DNA from: Microthyrium microscopicum
Taxonomy: Eukaryota; Ascomycota; Dothideomycetes; Microthyriales; Microthyriaceae
NCBI GenBank assembly: GCA_010405405.1
Contig: MU004231.1
Span: 1,819,386 to 1,883,385, forward strand
Reading direction: 5' to 3'
DNA: 64,000 nucleotides
The position numbers and the translations under genes are program-made. Below the pieces are notes generated by a model, which had not been told where the DNA came from, made no database searches, and saw nothing but the letters and a program-made list of their open reading frames with translations. Each line of letters begins with the position of its first letter. Position 1 is the first letter of the stretch. Shown one piece after another: positions 1 to 10,781 of this stretch.

Positions 1-759
1 AATGTTGAATTGGAGTGTTTTTGGCCTGTAGTAGTATTTCGGGTACTATCAAGTCGCGTGGTCGAGGTAGTTCGAACAGTACTATCCTATTGACTGAGTA
101 TGGCGGACTTTATATCAGTCAGCGCTGGCTAAGAAGTTGATATAAGGCCGAGCACATGCAGCTTCTACTGGGGGTGGCCCCGCAGATCCCGCGCTGTGTG
201 CACAATGCTGTATAATACTCTGTACACTCACTAAAGGCACGTCAGCCTGAGTAATACATAGAGAATGATTACTCAAGAAACAGTTCTCAAAGTTTGACTT
301 GGAGTTACGCTACTATTCCGTATTACAAAGGTCAATCAGACAGCTCTACTTGAAGAGACTGGTGTCATGCGATAGGCAACCTTCCTTTATTGATAAGCGT
401 ACCTTACGAGCTTCAAGTCTCGTTCGTAGGATGATCCGCGAGCACTTCTGGTGATATCGTTCTGTGTTTTTGATGAAGTATATTCTTTTCAGTACGAAAA
501 CAGGTATCTGACCGAAGGAAAACTTTCGCTGATGAATCTGATGCTCTTGTCCAAGCCAAAAATCTACGGGAGACATCGTAGGGGAATACAGGAGAAACAC
601 TACCAATCCAAGTCTTTCGTCGGATAGCAAAACACAACAAACCGAGACATGCGCGATGCAGATCACAGTTGTGGTATTCATGCGCCCTCGCGGCTTTTGC
701 GATAGTTGGCCTACAATGTACAATTAGATAAATGCTGTAGCTGATCTCGTGTAAGGCTG
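1..759. other. Window edge without a recognisable gene
   Basis: Several open frames of 60-125 codons occur here. None resembles a known protein, and none has a plausible splice structure. It may hold the 3' untranslated region of the BAR-protein gene that ends at 760. Confidence 0.4.
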
Positions 760-1953
760 TTATACCTCCTGTTCCACCTGGAGCTGGTCAACTACTGGAG
801 CCAATTCGGACATAATCTCGTAAGCCTTCTTGTGGTATTCTAATTGAGCGGCGATCAATTCTGCCAAGTTTCTCAATGGCTCGGGCGTGTCCAAGACCTG
901 TAGCCGTTAGCTTTAATGGCATCGATTTAGACACATATGTTATTCTCACATTCTTCATCACACCAACAGCCTCTTCGGTTTGGGCAAGTAGTTCATCTTC
1001 CTTAGCCTCGATCTCAGCGCGGGCCTCTTCGGAGAGATGCTCATCTTCGCCAAGATTATCTCGACCTTGTCCAGGGAAAGAGAAGGCACCGCTGTTCTTG
1101 TACTTGGCCTTGGTAGCATCGAGGTTCAAGCGGGCACTTTCAACACCTCGTCGTGCACGGGTTGCGAACTGAATCTGAGTGTTGAGTGTTGTGCTCCAGC
1201 CAGCAAGGAATCGAGCTTGGACATCGGCGTCTTGGGCAAGACGAGCTTCTCCGACCTTCTCTTCTGCAATGGCATATTTCTCCAAAGCACCTGCAAGAGG
1301 GTCGTCCTTAGCGCCATCATGGTCAGCGGTTTTGAGGACCTGGGACGAGGCGAGGGAGGCTCTAGCAATAGCATGATTGAATGTCTTGGGTTGTGGCTTG
1401 GCTGAAGGGGGAGCGGTCATGGCAGCAGCTGCCTCAGAGGCACTGTTAGCGGTGGAAAGAAGGGAGACCTTTTCGGTAACGGTGCGGCCAAGGTCGTTGA
1501 AGGATTCGCGAAGATTGGTGGGATAGTCGTAAGCTTCGTGGGTGTATTGCGAACTACGGACACTATTAGACTCGAGGTTTTATGTATGATGAGCGCATTA
1601 CGTACGTTACTTGGAGCATCTTCTGGTGGACCTGCTTCAAAGCGTCTACGCGCTTCTCAAGCTCCAGATAATTGTCGGGAAGTTTGGTCTCAAAGTATCG
1701 TCAGCAAGCACATCTTGCTTATCGTGATGGTAGAAAAGCAATACCTTGTCATCAACATTTCCAAACTGCTCTTTCATCATTTGCTGAGTGCGGTTCACGG
1801 TCGGCACAATTGCCGCCCTATAATTCCACGTCAGTATCCGTAAACTGGAAGCTCAACTCGATATGTCCATAGCTTGGTAGCCTAGAGACCTGTCTTGTGT
1901 TCGCGGGGTGAGACTAACGTGAAGCTTTTACCAAAAGCTTGGATGCGATCCAT
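760..1953 (-). CDS. BAR-domain protein, Gvp36 type
   Basis: This is a 310-residue protein of the fungal Gvp36-like BAR family. These are curved-membrane-binding proteins linked to Golgi and endosome traffic and to vacuole function. The model has five exons: 1953-1919, 1817-1745, 1688-1606, 1553-950 and 897-760. All phases close. The start was chosen because MDRIQAFGKSF matches the usual amphipathic start of the family. The middle is alanine-, glutamate- and lysine-rich and predicted helical, as expected for a BAR coiled coil, with the recognisable stretches SQYTHEAYDYP and PKTFNHAIARASLASSQ. The end LDTPEPLRNLAELIAAQLEYH is also typical. It shares an upstream region of about 370 bp with the divergent mdj1-like gene. 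Family assignment is from remembered sequence patterns. Exon boundaries are inferred from splice signals. Confidence 0.85.
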
Positions 1954-2322
1954 GATTGCGGTAGATTATTTCTTGGTAGGCGATTGAGAGTAATAACGAG
2001 GAAAAGTTTGGCGATGTGGTGGAAGATATGTATGTAGGATGGTGTATGCACATGCGACCCTTTCGGATTTGTTGCTGACCCTTCGTCACTGCGGCGATGA
2101 TCCACTTAGCCTGGTCCACCCTGCCACGCTATTCCTCCTTTGAACCTAGCCGTAACAATCTTTTTTAGCGTCTTTCCAGATGCGATCAGACATTCAAGAA
2201 ATTTCTACAACCCTCTGGAATTGACAATCTCGCGATCTCTACCTTTTCTCCTTCTCTGTCCTAATTCTCCATTTCTTGTCTGTATAATCATCTCCTCTCT
2301 TTTTACATCAGTCAATGTCATC
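1954..2322. promoter_or_regulatory. Shared upstream region of two divergent genes
   Basis: These 369 bases separate the start codons of the BAR protein and the mitochondrial Hsp40, so both promoters must lie here. The side next to the Hsp40 gene is pyrimidine-rich (many ctt/tct runs from about 2220 to 2320), as in many fungal promoters. No specific factor site was identified. Confidence 0.5.
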
Positions 2323-4032
2323 ATGAGCACACCGGCCGCCGGCCTTCCTTTCAAGGCCATATCATCCCTCCCTTTCCGCATAGCATCCGCCCCAGCATCC
2401 TGTTTGCGCCATTCATCAAGATCACAACCCCGGATAGAAAAGACAAATAAGAGACACTTCTCACGCGCCAGATGGCGAGACTCTACACTTAAACCGGAGC
2501 CAAAATGCTCCTTTTCTGTTCAACGCCGTGTATGAGCATCCATCTATGACATTATCACTTGAAATCTTGCTCACTGTTCATAGCATTTCCACGCCTCCAA
2601 TTCTCTATCCGCAACTCCCGACCCTTATAAAGTCCTCGGCGTTCAGAAAAGCTCATCTGCCGCCGACATCAAAAAGGCTTATTACAGCTTGGCCAAAAAG
2701 TACCACCCCGATACGAGCAAGGAAAAGGGTGCGAAAGAAAAATTTGCTGAAGCCCAATCAGCCTACGAACTCCTATCCGATCCCAAACAAAAAGAAGCAT
2801 ACGACACCTACGGCTCCGCTGCGTTTAACCAAGGCGGCTTCAATCCCGGTGCAGCAGGACAAGGACAAGGAAACCCATTCGCTGGAGGAGGAAATCCATT
2901 CGGAGGCTTCGGGCGGGGTTTCGGAGGTGCTGGTGGTGGAGGAATAAATTTTGAAGATCTTTTCGGAGCATTTGGAGGAGCCGCTGGTGGCGCAGGCAGG
3001 AGGGGCGGCGGAAATCCATTTGCGACAGAATCGGTCTATGTTGGCGATGATGTCGACGTCAACATGCACATAAGCTTTATGGAAGCCGCCAAGGGTGTTT
3101 CTAAGAACGTGTCGGTCAGTCATATGAAAAAGTGTGGAACTTGCAATGGCAATGGCTTGAAAACTGGTGTACAAAAGTCCAAATGCGGAAAATGCAATGG
3201 AACCGGAACGAGGGTCATGTTTATGCAAGGTGGTTTTCAGATGGCGAGCACTTGCGACCAATGTGGCGGAAGCGGTGTCAGTGTTCCAAAGGGAGGGGAA
3301 TGCCGAACCTGCAGCGGAGATGGAGTAACAAGGACTCGAGAAACAGTCAACATTGACATACCGCCTGGCGTGGAAGACGGAATGCGATTACGAGTTGCTG
3401 GCGAAGGCGACACTCCCCCTATCGGTCAAGCCGATGAGAAGACTCCGAAGTTCCAAGCAGGCGATCTCTTTGTGCACATCCGGGTTGCGCCAGATGCCAA
3501 CTTTGCTCGATCTGGCGCCGATATTCTATACACCGCATCGATACCTCTCACTACAGCGTTGCTTGGTGGTAATATCAAGGTGCCAACGCTTGACAATCAA
3601 GTCGAGGTCAAGGTACCTACCGGAACTGGAACTGGCGACAAGGTCACTCTTAGCGGCATGGGAATGAGCAAAATCAACTCTAGACGCTCCGCAAAGGGTG
3701 ATCTCAAAGTCGAATTTAAAATCAACATGCCGAAATATCTCAGCGCCAACCAACGGACGCTTGCTGAAATGCTAGCAAATGAGCTGGGCGACAAGACCGC
3801 TAAGCGGGTGATGACGAATGTCTGGAAGGATGAAGGTGCAGATGTCTCAAATCCAGACTCGCACAAAAACGAGGGTATCTTGAAATCAGCGTGGCATGCC
3901 ATAACAGGACAACACGCACATCTAAACAAGACTGAGGGAACGACATCAGAGAAGAAGACGGAAGATACCACTAAGAAGCCTGAGACCAAAGACGAGACTG
4001 AAGAGAAGAAGAAAGCATCCGGGTCTGGATGA
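2323..4032 (+). CDS. mdj1: Mitochondrial DnaJ/Hsp40 chaperone (Mdj1-like)
   Basis: This 551-residue type I J-protein is predicted to stimulate mitochondrial Hsp70 in matrix protein folding. There are two exons, 2323-2529 and 2584-4032, with a phase-0 intron. Exon 1 encodes 69 residues rich in Arg and Ser and poor in acid, which fits a mitochondrial presequence. The J domain begins near residue 80 (PDPYKVLGV) and has the HPD motif at about 110-112. A Gly/Phe-rich linker follows. The zinc-binding region from about residue 253 has four repeats: [24 protein letters not shown] and CRTCSGDG. The C-terminal substrate-binding domains come next, and the tail is Lys/Glu-rich. Presequence and zinc region together support Mdj1 rather than cytosolic Ydj1. 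An upstream in-frame ATG at 2140 was not used because the presequence starts well at 2323. Confidence 0.92.
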
Positions 4033-4413
4033 TAGAAGGAATACGGAACAACTCCCTACTCTTATGAGCCATTTGGCATGATAAAATACTGTAGACCATT
4101 TGCTAATCGCAATGTAATAGAACTTGTACTTTTATGCTGCCAACTCGACATCTCAACTTGGCTAATCACTAAGCGAAGTCATACCCATCGAGATTTTCAA
4201 CTACTACACCAGTTCTTAACCACAATACTAGCTTTCAGCCATTAGTATCGGTCTTCATCTCTGTCACCATGAACTAGCGAAAATGTTACTTTTCAATATA
4301 ACCTGATCTATTCGATTCTGGATTTCATTAGTTATCAGCTACACGAGCTGACAAAACTAGTACTCTATTCTATATCGGTTTCGTCCTCATCATCAGCCCC
4401 ATATTAAAGGCGT
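4033..4413. other. Gap between convergent genes
   Basis: The mdj1-like gene and the P450 gene converge here, so the segment should hold both 3' untranslated regions. It is AT-rich and shows no coding signal. Confidence 0.5.
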
Positions 4414-6303
4414 TCAAGCTCTGTGCAGTCGTATAGTTGTTCCGTCACCTGGAGCCAGCACAGTCTGCCATCCAAGCTTCAAATTATTCACTCCCTCCGG
4501 CCTCTCGATCTTGTCATACCGCATCAACATCCGCACAATGACAAACGCCGCCTGTGTGATCGAGTATTGTTGGCCAATACAGATCTGCGGGCCAGCAATG
4601 AAAGGAATGAAATCATATCCCTTCTTCCTGCCCTCCCAGCGCTCCGGTCGAAATTCATGGGCATCATCTCCCCAAACGTCCTTTCGGCGATGTGCCACGT
4701 AAATGCTGATATTGACTGTAGCACCTTTCGGCACTGCAATAGGCTGATCTCCATCTGGTCCACCACCACGTGGCAACACAGTGTTCTGCGCAGCGACACG
4801 CTGGATATTGGCACCGCCAGGAAACAAGCGAAGAGTCTCGTTGATGAAATACTGCAAGTACTTGCAGTTCTTCAAGCTCTCGAACGTGATCTCCTCCTTC
4901 GGCGCAGTCTCAGTGCCAAAAGTCTCAACAACTACCGCCCTCAGCTTCTCGAATATTGCCGGATGCTCAGCCATAAGGCCAATCGAGAAGCCCAGGAGCG
5001 AAGTGGTCGTTTCAAAGCCGGCGATAATCAAATGTCGCGCCTGATTAGCAATCCACTCGAAATCCCTCTCCTCCGCCACAAAGCCTTCAAGAACATTGCC
5101 AGGCTCACCCTCATTCAAGACCAAATTTTCCTTCGCCACTTCGATCGCGCCGCGCAGATACGTGTTCATGATAGCGACCAGCTTATTCACCGCAAACCGG
5201 TAACTGGGTCCATCATGCCACCAGTACGATGTGCCCAACCGCATGCGTACTGCAATGTGGCCTTGAGTTGCTTTGAACGCTTGCTCAAACCCGTCCATGG
5301 AGATGGTGGCTGGCGTGGCATGGAGTTTTCCTTCGCGGACTAGATGGCAGGCTTGGGTGCCGGCGGAGACGCCGTAGAGGAAGTCAGTGGAGGTGTCCAT
5401 GGCGAAACGGCTCAGGGTGCTGTAGATGTCTTCGGCGTTTGTCCAGCCTGAGGAGTCGGTGGGTGGGAGGGCCAGAAAGAGGTTTTGAAGATGGGTTTCG
5501 TTGTTGGCGATGTTGGCTTCTATTCTTTGGCGGGTGAATTTTGATTTGATGAGTTTTCGGGAGTGGGACCATTTTGGACCGTCCTGTGGATATGATCAGT
5601 GTCTAACTTCTCATTTATATGACATGAAAGTACTTACCAGCGTCAAAATACCAGGCCCAAGGAGGGGAGATATAGCTTTAGCACGGAACAGTGGTCGTTC
5701 CCATTCGTTGAATTTGGTCGCTAGTACTGCTTGAAAGTTCTCGGGCTCCAGTGTTGCGATGCCCCTGATTCTACCAGTCCAGAAGGAAGCGAGGCCATGA
5801 GTGAGTCCATTCTTGTTGTATTTGCTCATGAGATAGTCATCTAGGATGTTCCCATCTACGCGCGAGAGCTCGAGATATCGCCGAAATTTGCCTCCAAACG
5901 GATTTGGTGCAATTTTCATTGGGACGCATCCATTTCTTTGGGCGAAACGACGGAATGAGATGGCTCGAGAGATTTTGGAGAGCGCCTTGATGAGCAAGAC
6001 AACAGTAACGACTGTGATCAAGACGTCCACAGACTTAACGCCTTCAGTGGCTTCCGCAATCGTTTCGAGAGTGGTTGAGAGAGCGAGCGTGAATGATTCG
6101 AGCTTGGATTCTGCGACTACTGTATATGTCTGAAGGGACACTGATCCGCCAACGGCAAGAACGTTTTGTTTGGTATGTTTGTCATGATGAGCAAGTGAGG
6201 CATTGGCAGACCACGAGCTGCTAATGGGTGATAGACCTGCATGAGTAACAAGATCGGCAGGAGAAGGGCCCAATAACGGGTTGAAGTATTTTGATTGCTC
6301 CAT
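4414..6303 (-). CDS. Cytochrome P450 (CYP52/CYP539-like) with long N-terminal extension
   Basis: This is a 611-residue microsomal-type P450 in two exons, 6303-5638 and 5583-4414. P450 landmarks appear in order: the I-helix motif AGFETTTS near residue 410, the K-helix ETLR near 472, the FRPERW meander, and the heme loop FIAGPQICIG with Cys near 557. The heme loop and the following QQYSITQAAF resemble the fungal CYP52/CYP539/CYP584 group, which oxidises alkanes, fatty acids and related lipids. The substrate is unknown. Two oddities stand out. Usual fungal P450s are 500-530 residues, but here about 90 residues precede the only clear membrane helix (VDVLITVVTVVLLIKAL). The conserved Arg two residues before the heme Cys is Gln. 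A drug-efflux-type MFS lies 2 kb upstream, so the two may act together, but that is inference. Confidence 0.88.
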
Positions 6304-8286
6304 TACTTCTACAGCTTGATGGGGGGTTCTGCATATAGGAACTGTCTGGAATTCCCTTCAATTTATACCCCTGGGAACTAGGCTACTAGATAGTGAAGCC
6401 CAGCTCATCATATGATAGTGGCCATCAGGTCGTATGCTCCATGGTTCACCAAAGCTTTCCTAATGGAGAAAGCAGCATATTGCTACTGCATAGTATCAGA
6501 CTCATCTATCTTACCAGTAACGGAACCAACATTCAAACGGACAGCCGAGAATCTGCAGGATGTCTTTGTACAGAAGCAAGGCCCAGACCGAAGGATTATT
6601 GCTGAATAAAACATGGTGTGAGCCAACTAATCGAAGTAGTACCAATTGTGAAAAGTTTGTACATGCAGCCGGATTGATAACTCATCAGAAACCTCCACGT
6701 CGAGCCGTGTCACAAGGTCTCTCGTGGGATGTAAAGCTTGAACTCGATACGAGCCGTCTCTTGTGTCCTGATATACACGTCTATTGGTTGTTTTAGGGGC
6801 TAGGCTTTTATTTGTAGTACGGGGTTGTATGCCAATGCAAAGAGGTGCCAATGGGAGCAGTAAAAATATGTACCGGCCAATCTAAACTATAGAAAGGGGA
6901 CCATATGGCTCAATGAGAATTCGATATATCGAGATCGTAGTAGATTCATCACCGATCTGGTCGGCCTCTTCAGCGACCTCATGGCCTCCAAAGTGACCAA
7001 ATAAGGGACAAGCTCTCACCGACTTGAACACCGAAGCTCGTTCCAAACGAATTGCAGAGCGGATGGTCCTCCAATATGGGACGACTGATCATGCTGAATA
7101 GTAGCATGTGCAAGTCTTGAGGAGATTTGAACGTACAGCCAATCACTTCATGGTATCAGCACTGAATGAAGACTTCGGACTGGGCTTTGAGTAAAGGATG
7201 AACAAGATTCTCGGAAGCAATCGTGCTTCCAATTCAAGTTCCGATATCCATATCGTGTTAGTGAATACGCCAATGGGGTCCGCGGGAATACGTTAATGCA
7301 GTTGGGTGGCCGAACGATTGTACGAGTCTAGTTGCGCATCGTGTTGGATAACTTGAATTAGACTCGGTCTTATGAGAAGTTGTTATCTCAACATGCCATT
7401 ATCGAACGATAAAACATGTAGTTAGCTCGTGAACAATCCAAAAAACTAGTTTCGAATTGGGTGAAAGCTCGAAATAATATCCGTGGACACGTAAACTAAG
7501 GACTTGGTAGGTTAGAGGTAGCCTTGTAGGATTCAGCAACGGCCCAATCCGCATGCCATGTTTTATCCCAGAGATATGGCATCCAATCCCAAATCGAGTA
7601 GCCTCAGAGAACCAACATCACAAGGTAGTCAGGTCTTCAACGCAATTTGTTGATACGTTTGTAAAAGATAGACGAATATCAGGAAGACGAGAGAAAAAGA
7701 AAAGCCTCGCTGATGCAATATTCCAAATCCTTCTCTGCAGGAGTATTGATACTTACGGCACCGAAGGGGTCCAGTATGGCAACTTTGAAAATTTCTTATA
7801 TGTTGTACCTATGCGGCAACCAATACGAACGAAGCATATATGTTGGTCTTGATATCGGTCCTGCAGGACGGCTCTTCCACCTACACTATATGCCACAGTC
7901 GTTCTCGATAGAAAAAGATATGGTCTAGAGCGTCGACAATGAACTAGTAATCGAAATACGCCAACGGCAATAATCAGCCAGCGATTGGGAAAGAACCGAT
8001 AGCCACTCCGCCATTTGATAACGACATGCGTGGTGCTATCAGACTGCTTGAACGAATGGAGGTCACTATGCGGGCTCGGAGTGTCCGTTGGCGCTATAAC
8101 TTTTGCGAGTCAATGTCGCCGAAAGATGAGCATGTCAGTCGCTTCTCGTGTGAACTTTGACAAAGGTTGTGAGTGATGTATTAGCTTTGGATGCGCTAGT
8201 CCCGTTCACACAACACTCTTCGCACTTACCTTACTTACACTCTGACCCCACAATCTTTCCGGCTTGAATTTCGCAATTCCAAAGCA
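6304..8286. other. 2-kb gene-free region between P450 and MFS genes
   Basis: This holds the divergent promoters of the P450 and the MFS gene. I scanned both strands and found only short open frames without family resemblance, terminal repeats or splice-consistent coding. It is unusually long for two divergent genes in this window. Confidence 0.4.
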
Positions 8287-10200
8287 ATGGAAGAAACTCA
8301 TGATGAAAAGCCGGCGCCATCGTCCCATTCACGAAATCAGATACTGCTATGCTTTCTGGGTATGCTGTTGATGAACCTGGTCGTTGCCATTGATGCAACA
8401 GCGTTGTCCGTAGCCTTTCCTGTAAGAAAGCAGAAATCCCGAACTGATTGCACCGTTCACTCATGTCGAGATTAGGCCATTTCCAAGGATATCGATGCTT
8501 CATTCATCAGCATCTACTATACAGGAATTTCATTCCTGTTGGCATGGACGGTGTCTCAGCCAGTGTTTGCCTCTTTTGCAGCTCTGAGCCGTCGAGTCAC
8601 GATTTCGGTTATCCTTGTGTTCTTCATGGCAGGCATAATCGTCTCATCCTTAGCGAAAGAGACTTGGGTTCTAATCTTGGGACGCGCCATTCAAGGCATT
8701 GGAGCTGGTGGCATTGTGGCGTTGACTTATGTTCTCATGGCGGACTTGTTCACGCTCCAAGAACGAGCCAAATTCATCAGCTACCTGACTCTGGTTTATC
8801 TGGTGGGAACCATCACAGGTCCATTAATAGGAGGAGGATTTTCAGACCGCGTGAGCTGGGTGAGTGGATTTCAGGCCCATTTTTCGTAGTTTCGAACTGT
8901 GCGCAGCTTACTGACGGAATTCAGAGATGGATCTTCTGGTTTCAGATGCCATTGACTGCATTGGCAATGATTCTTGTTCCAATCTTTACGAAATCTGTTC
9001 AGGTACCTCTGACCAAAAAACAAATCTTGGCTGGCATCGACTGGGTTGGAATGACTGGCTTTGGTATTGGTTTATCGTTGTTCCTTATCATCTTTTCCGC
9101 TGTAAGTCTCCTCGTGAATATTATGGGATCCTAAGCTAATGAAAAGTAGAGTGGAGTATCGGTGCGTTTCATCCTCAATGCCTCGTATCAACTGGACTAA
9201 TGGTTCTTTAGTGGCCATGGAAGCACTGGCGAACCATCGTCGGCTTGATATTGGGCGCGTTGATCCTAGTGGCCACTTTCAGTCTTTCCTACCTGAGTAA
9301 AATGAAAGTGCGGCCTATGATTCCTCTGGTTGTCATCAAGGACCGCACGGCTGCCATCAACTTCTTCGGTTCGTTTTCGCAAGGAATGATAGTAAGTTGT
9401 TCTTCACGCAACGGTAGATGCCGGCTAAAGAAGTTTAGCAATGTACTTTGGTGTACTATCTCCCGCTGTTCTACCAGACTGCTCGACCTTTCAGTCCTTT
9501 GATGGCTGGAGTTTTGCTAGTATGTTGTCCTATCGGTTCTGAGATGCTTACTGATAAAGAATAGCTTCCCATGTGTGCTATATCTAGCATTTTCTCTATA
9601 GTCGCAGGCCAGTTAATCGCACGAACTCAACGTATCAAACGACTCTCAGTGATAGGCTGGACCTTGTTTGCACTTGGACTGATCCCATTGTCCGCTGGGG
9701 CTCTCAGCGTCAAGACTCCTGTTGTGGGATGGATTTTCGCGACGGTTCTCATGTCGATCGCCAATGGATTCGTTATCGTCTCTTGTCCACTTGCGACTCA
9801 AGCATCAGCAGAGCATCGATCTGATTGTGCCTTTGAGGAGCGTATCGGTATCAAGGCTATGGCCGCTGCATTGAACCCATTTTTCCGAGCTCTTGGACAA
9901 GTGATCGGTGTGGTCCTTGGAGAGACGGTCATCTCAAATATTCTCAAGAAGAAGCTGAGCAGTGATGAGGCGGCCAATATCCTCAGTATTGTAAGTCAAC
10001 TGCATTCGTCAAATGCAAGAAGCGAGCAGAGTTACTTGATTCAAGCTGTGGTCGATAGTTTGAATGTGGTTTGGCTGGTACTCAATGTGGTTGCTGTGGT
10101 CAATATGTTGCTCTCTTTTCTTACCAAAGACTTCAAGTTTGAGCCTAGTGTCAAACCTGAACCTTCCAAAGTCAAGGTCGATGGTTTAGATAAACAGTAG
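8287..10200 (+). CDS. Major facilitator drug-efflux transporter (DHA type)
   Basis: This is a 534-residue MFS protein, probably with 14 membrane helices, related to fungal DHA2/Tri12-like pumps that export toxic compounds across the plasma membrane. The model has seven exons: 8287-8421, 8476-8859, 8925-9101, 9150-9161, 9212-9391, 9439-9519 and 9565-10200, all in phase 0. Helix 1 carries NLVVAIDATALSVAFP. The motif-C-like region reads LVGTITGPLIGG, and GRAIQGIGAGGI is typical of the family. Exon 4 is only 12 nt and encodes SGVS between good splice signals. The substrate cannot be told from sequence. The P450 on the opposite strand upstream is the only metabolic neighbour. Confidence 0.85.
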
Positions 10201-10781
10201 AGTAGACCTCGTTTGTGTGGCATCAGTGATGCTTCAAAGTGCTCCAACGCGTTCACTTCTGGCCGCTGTGTACTCGTGGAGGATGAGGGGCTGACTTAGA
10301 TTATAATTCAAAGAAACTCCTACCAGCATATTCCCTACAATGCATCAGTGAGGCGCGCTGAACCACAGGTTAAAAGCAGTTGTAGGGCGCTTAAGTCTGA
10401 AGCAGTAGCCAGTAGAGGTTGGATGTGGGGCGAAGGAAGCCTGTACGTCGTGACGCTTCTGCTCCTTCAACCAACCCATCGTGCCATCTACAACCAACCT
10501 ACGCCCACATTAACCTACAATCCTCTCTGAGTCTTCCTATTGCTCTGTCTCCGCCACCAATAGACGCTATATCAATCGAGGCCTTCTGTACGGCGTCACA
10601 TAGCCTCCCACGACGATCACGCTCTCGATTGCCCGCGCTAAACGCGCTGCCTGAGCCTCCAACCGAACTTCCAAGTCTGCCTGAATATACACTTTCATGC
10701 TCTACAAATCCGATTATCACTCTTTTTTCTCGCTCTGGGCTTGAACTACTTCCTTGACCGCTTGGCGGTCCAACTGCAACC
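10201..10781. other. Upstream region and probable 5' leader of bro1
   Basis: This lies between the MFS stop and the Bro1 start. The last 300 bases are C/T-rich and look like a transcribed fungal leader. No separate gene is seen. Confidence 0.45.

Noticed and set aside
346-723. 125-codon open frame on the minus strand at the left edge
   Set aside because: No motif, no signal peptide, and it overlaps another frame of similar length. Likely chance.
1037-1405. 122-codon plus-strand frame
   Set aside because: Antisense shadow of the BAR-protein exon.
4423-5343. 306-codon plus-strand frame
   Set aside because: Antisense of the P450, whose motifs are unambiguous on the minus strand.
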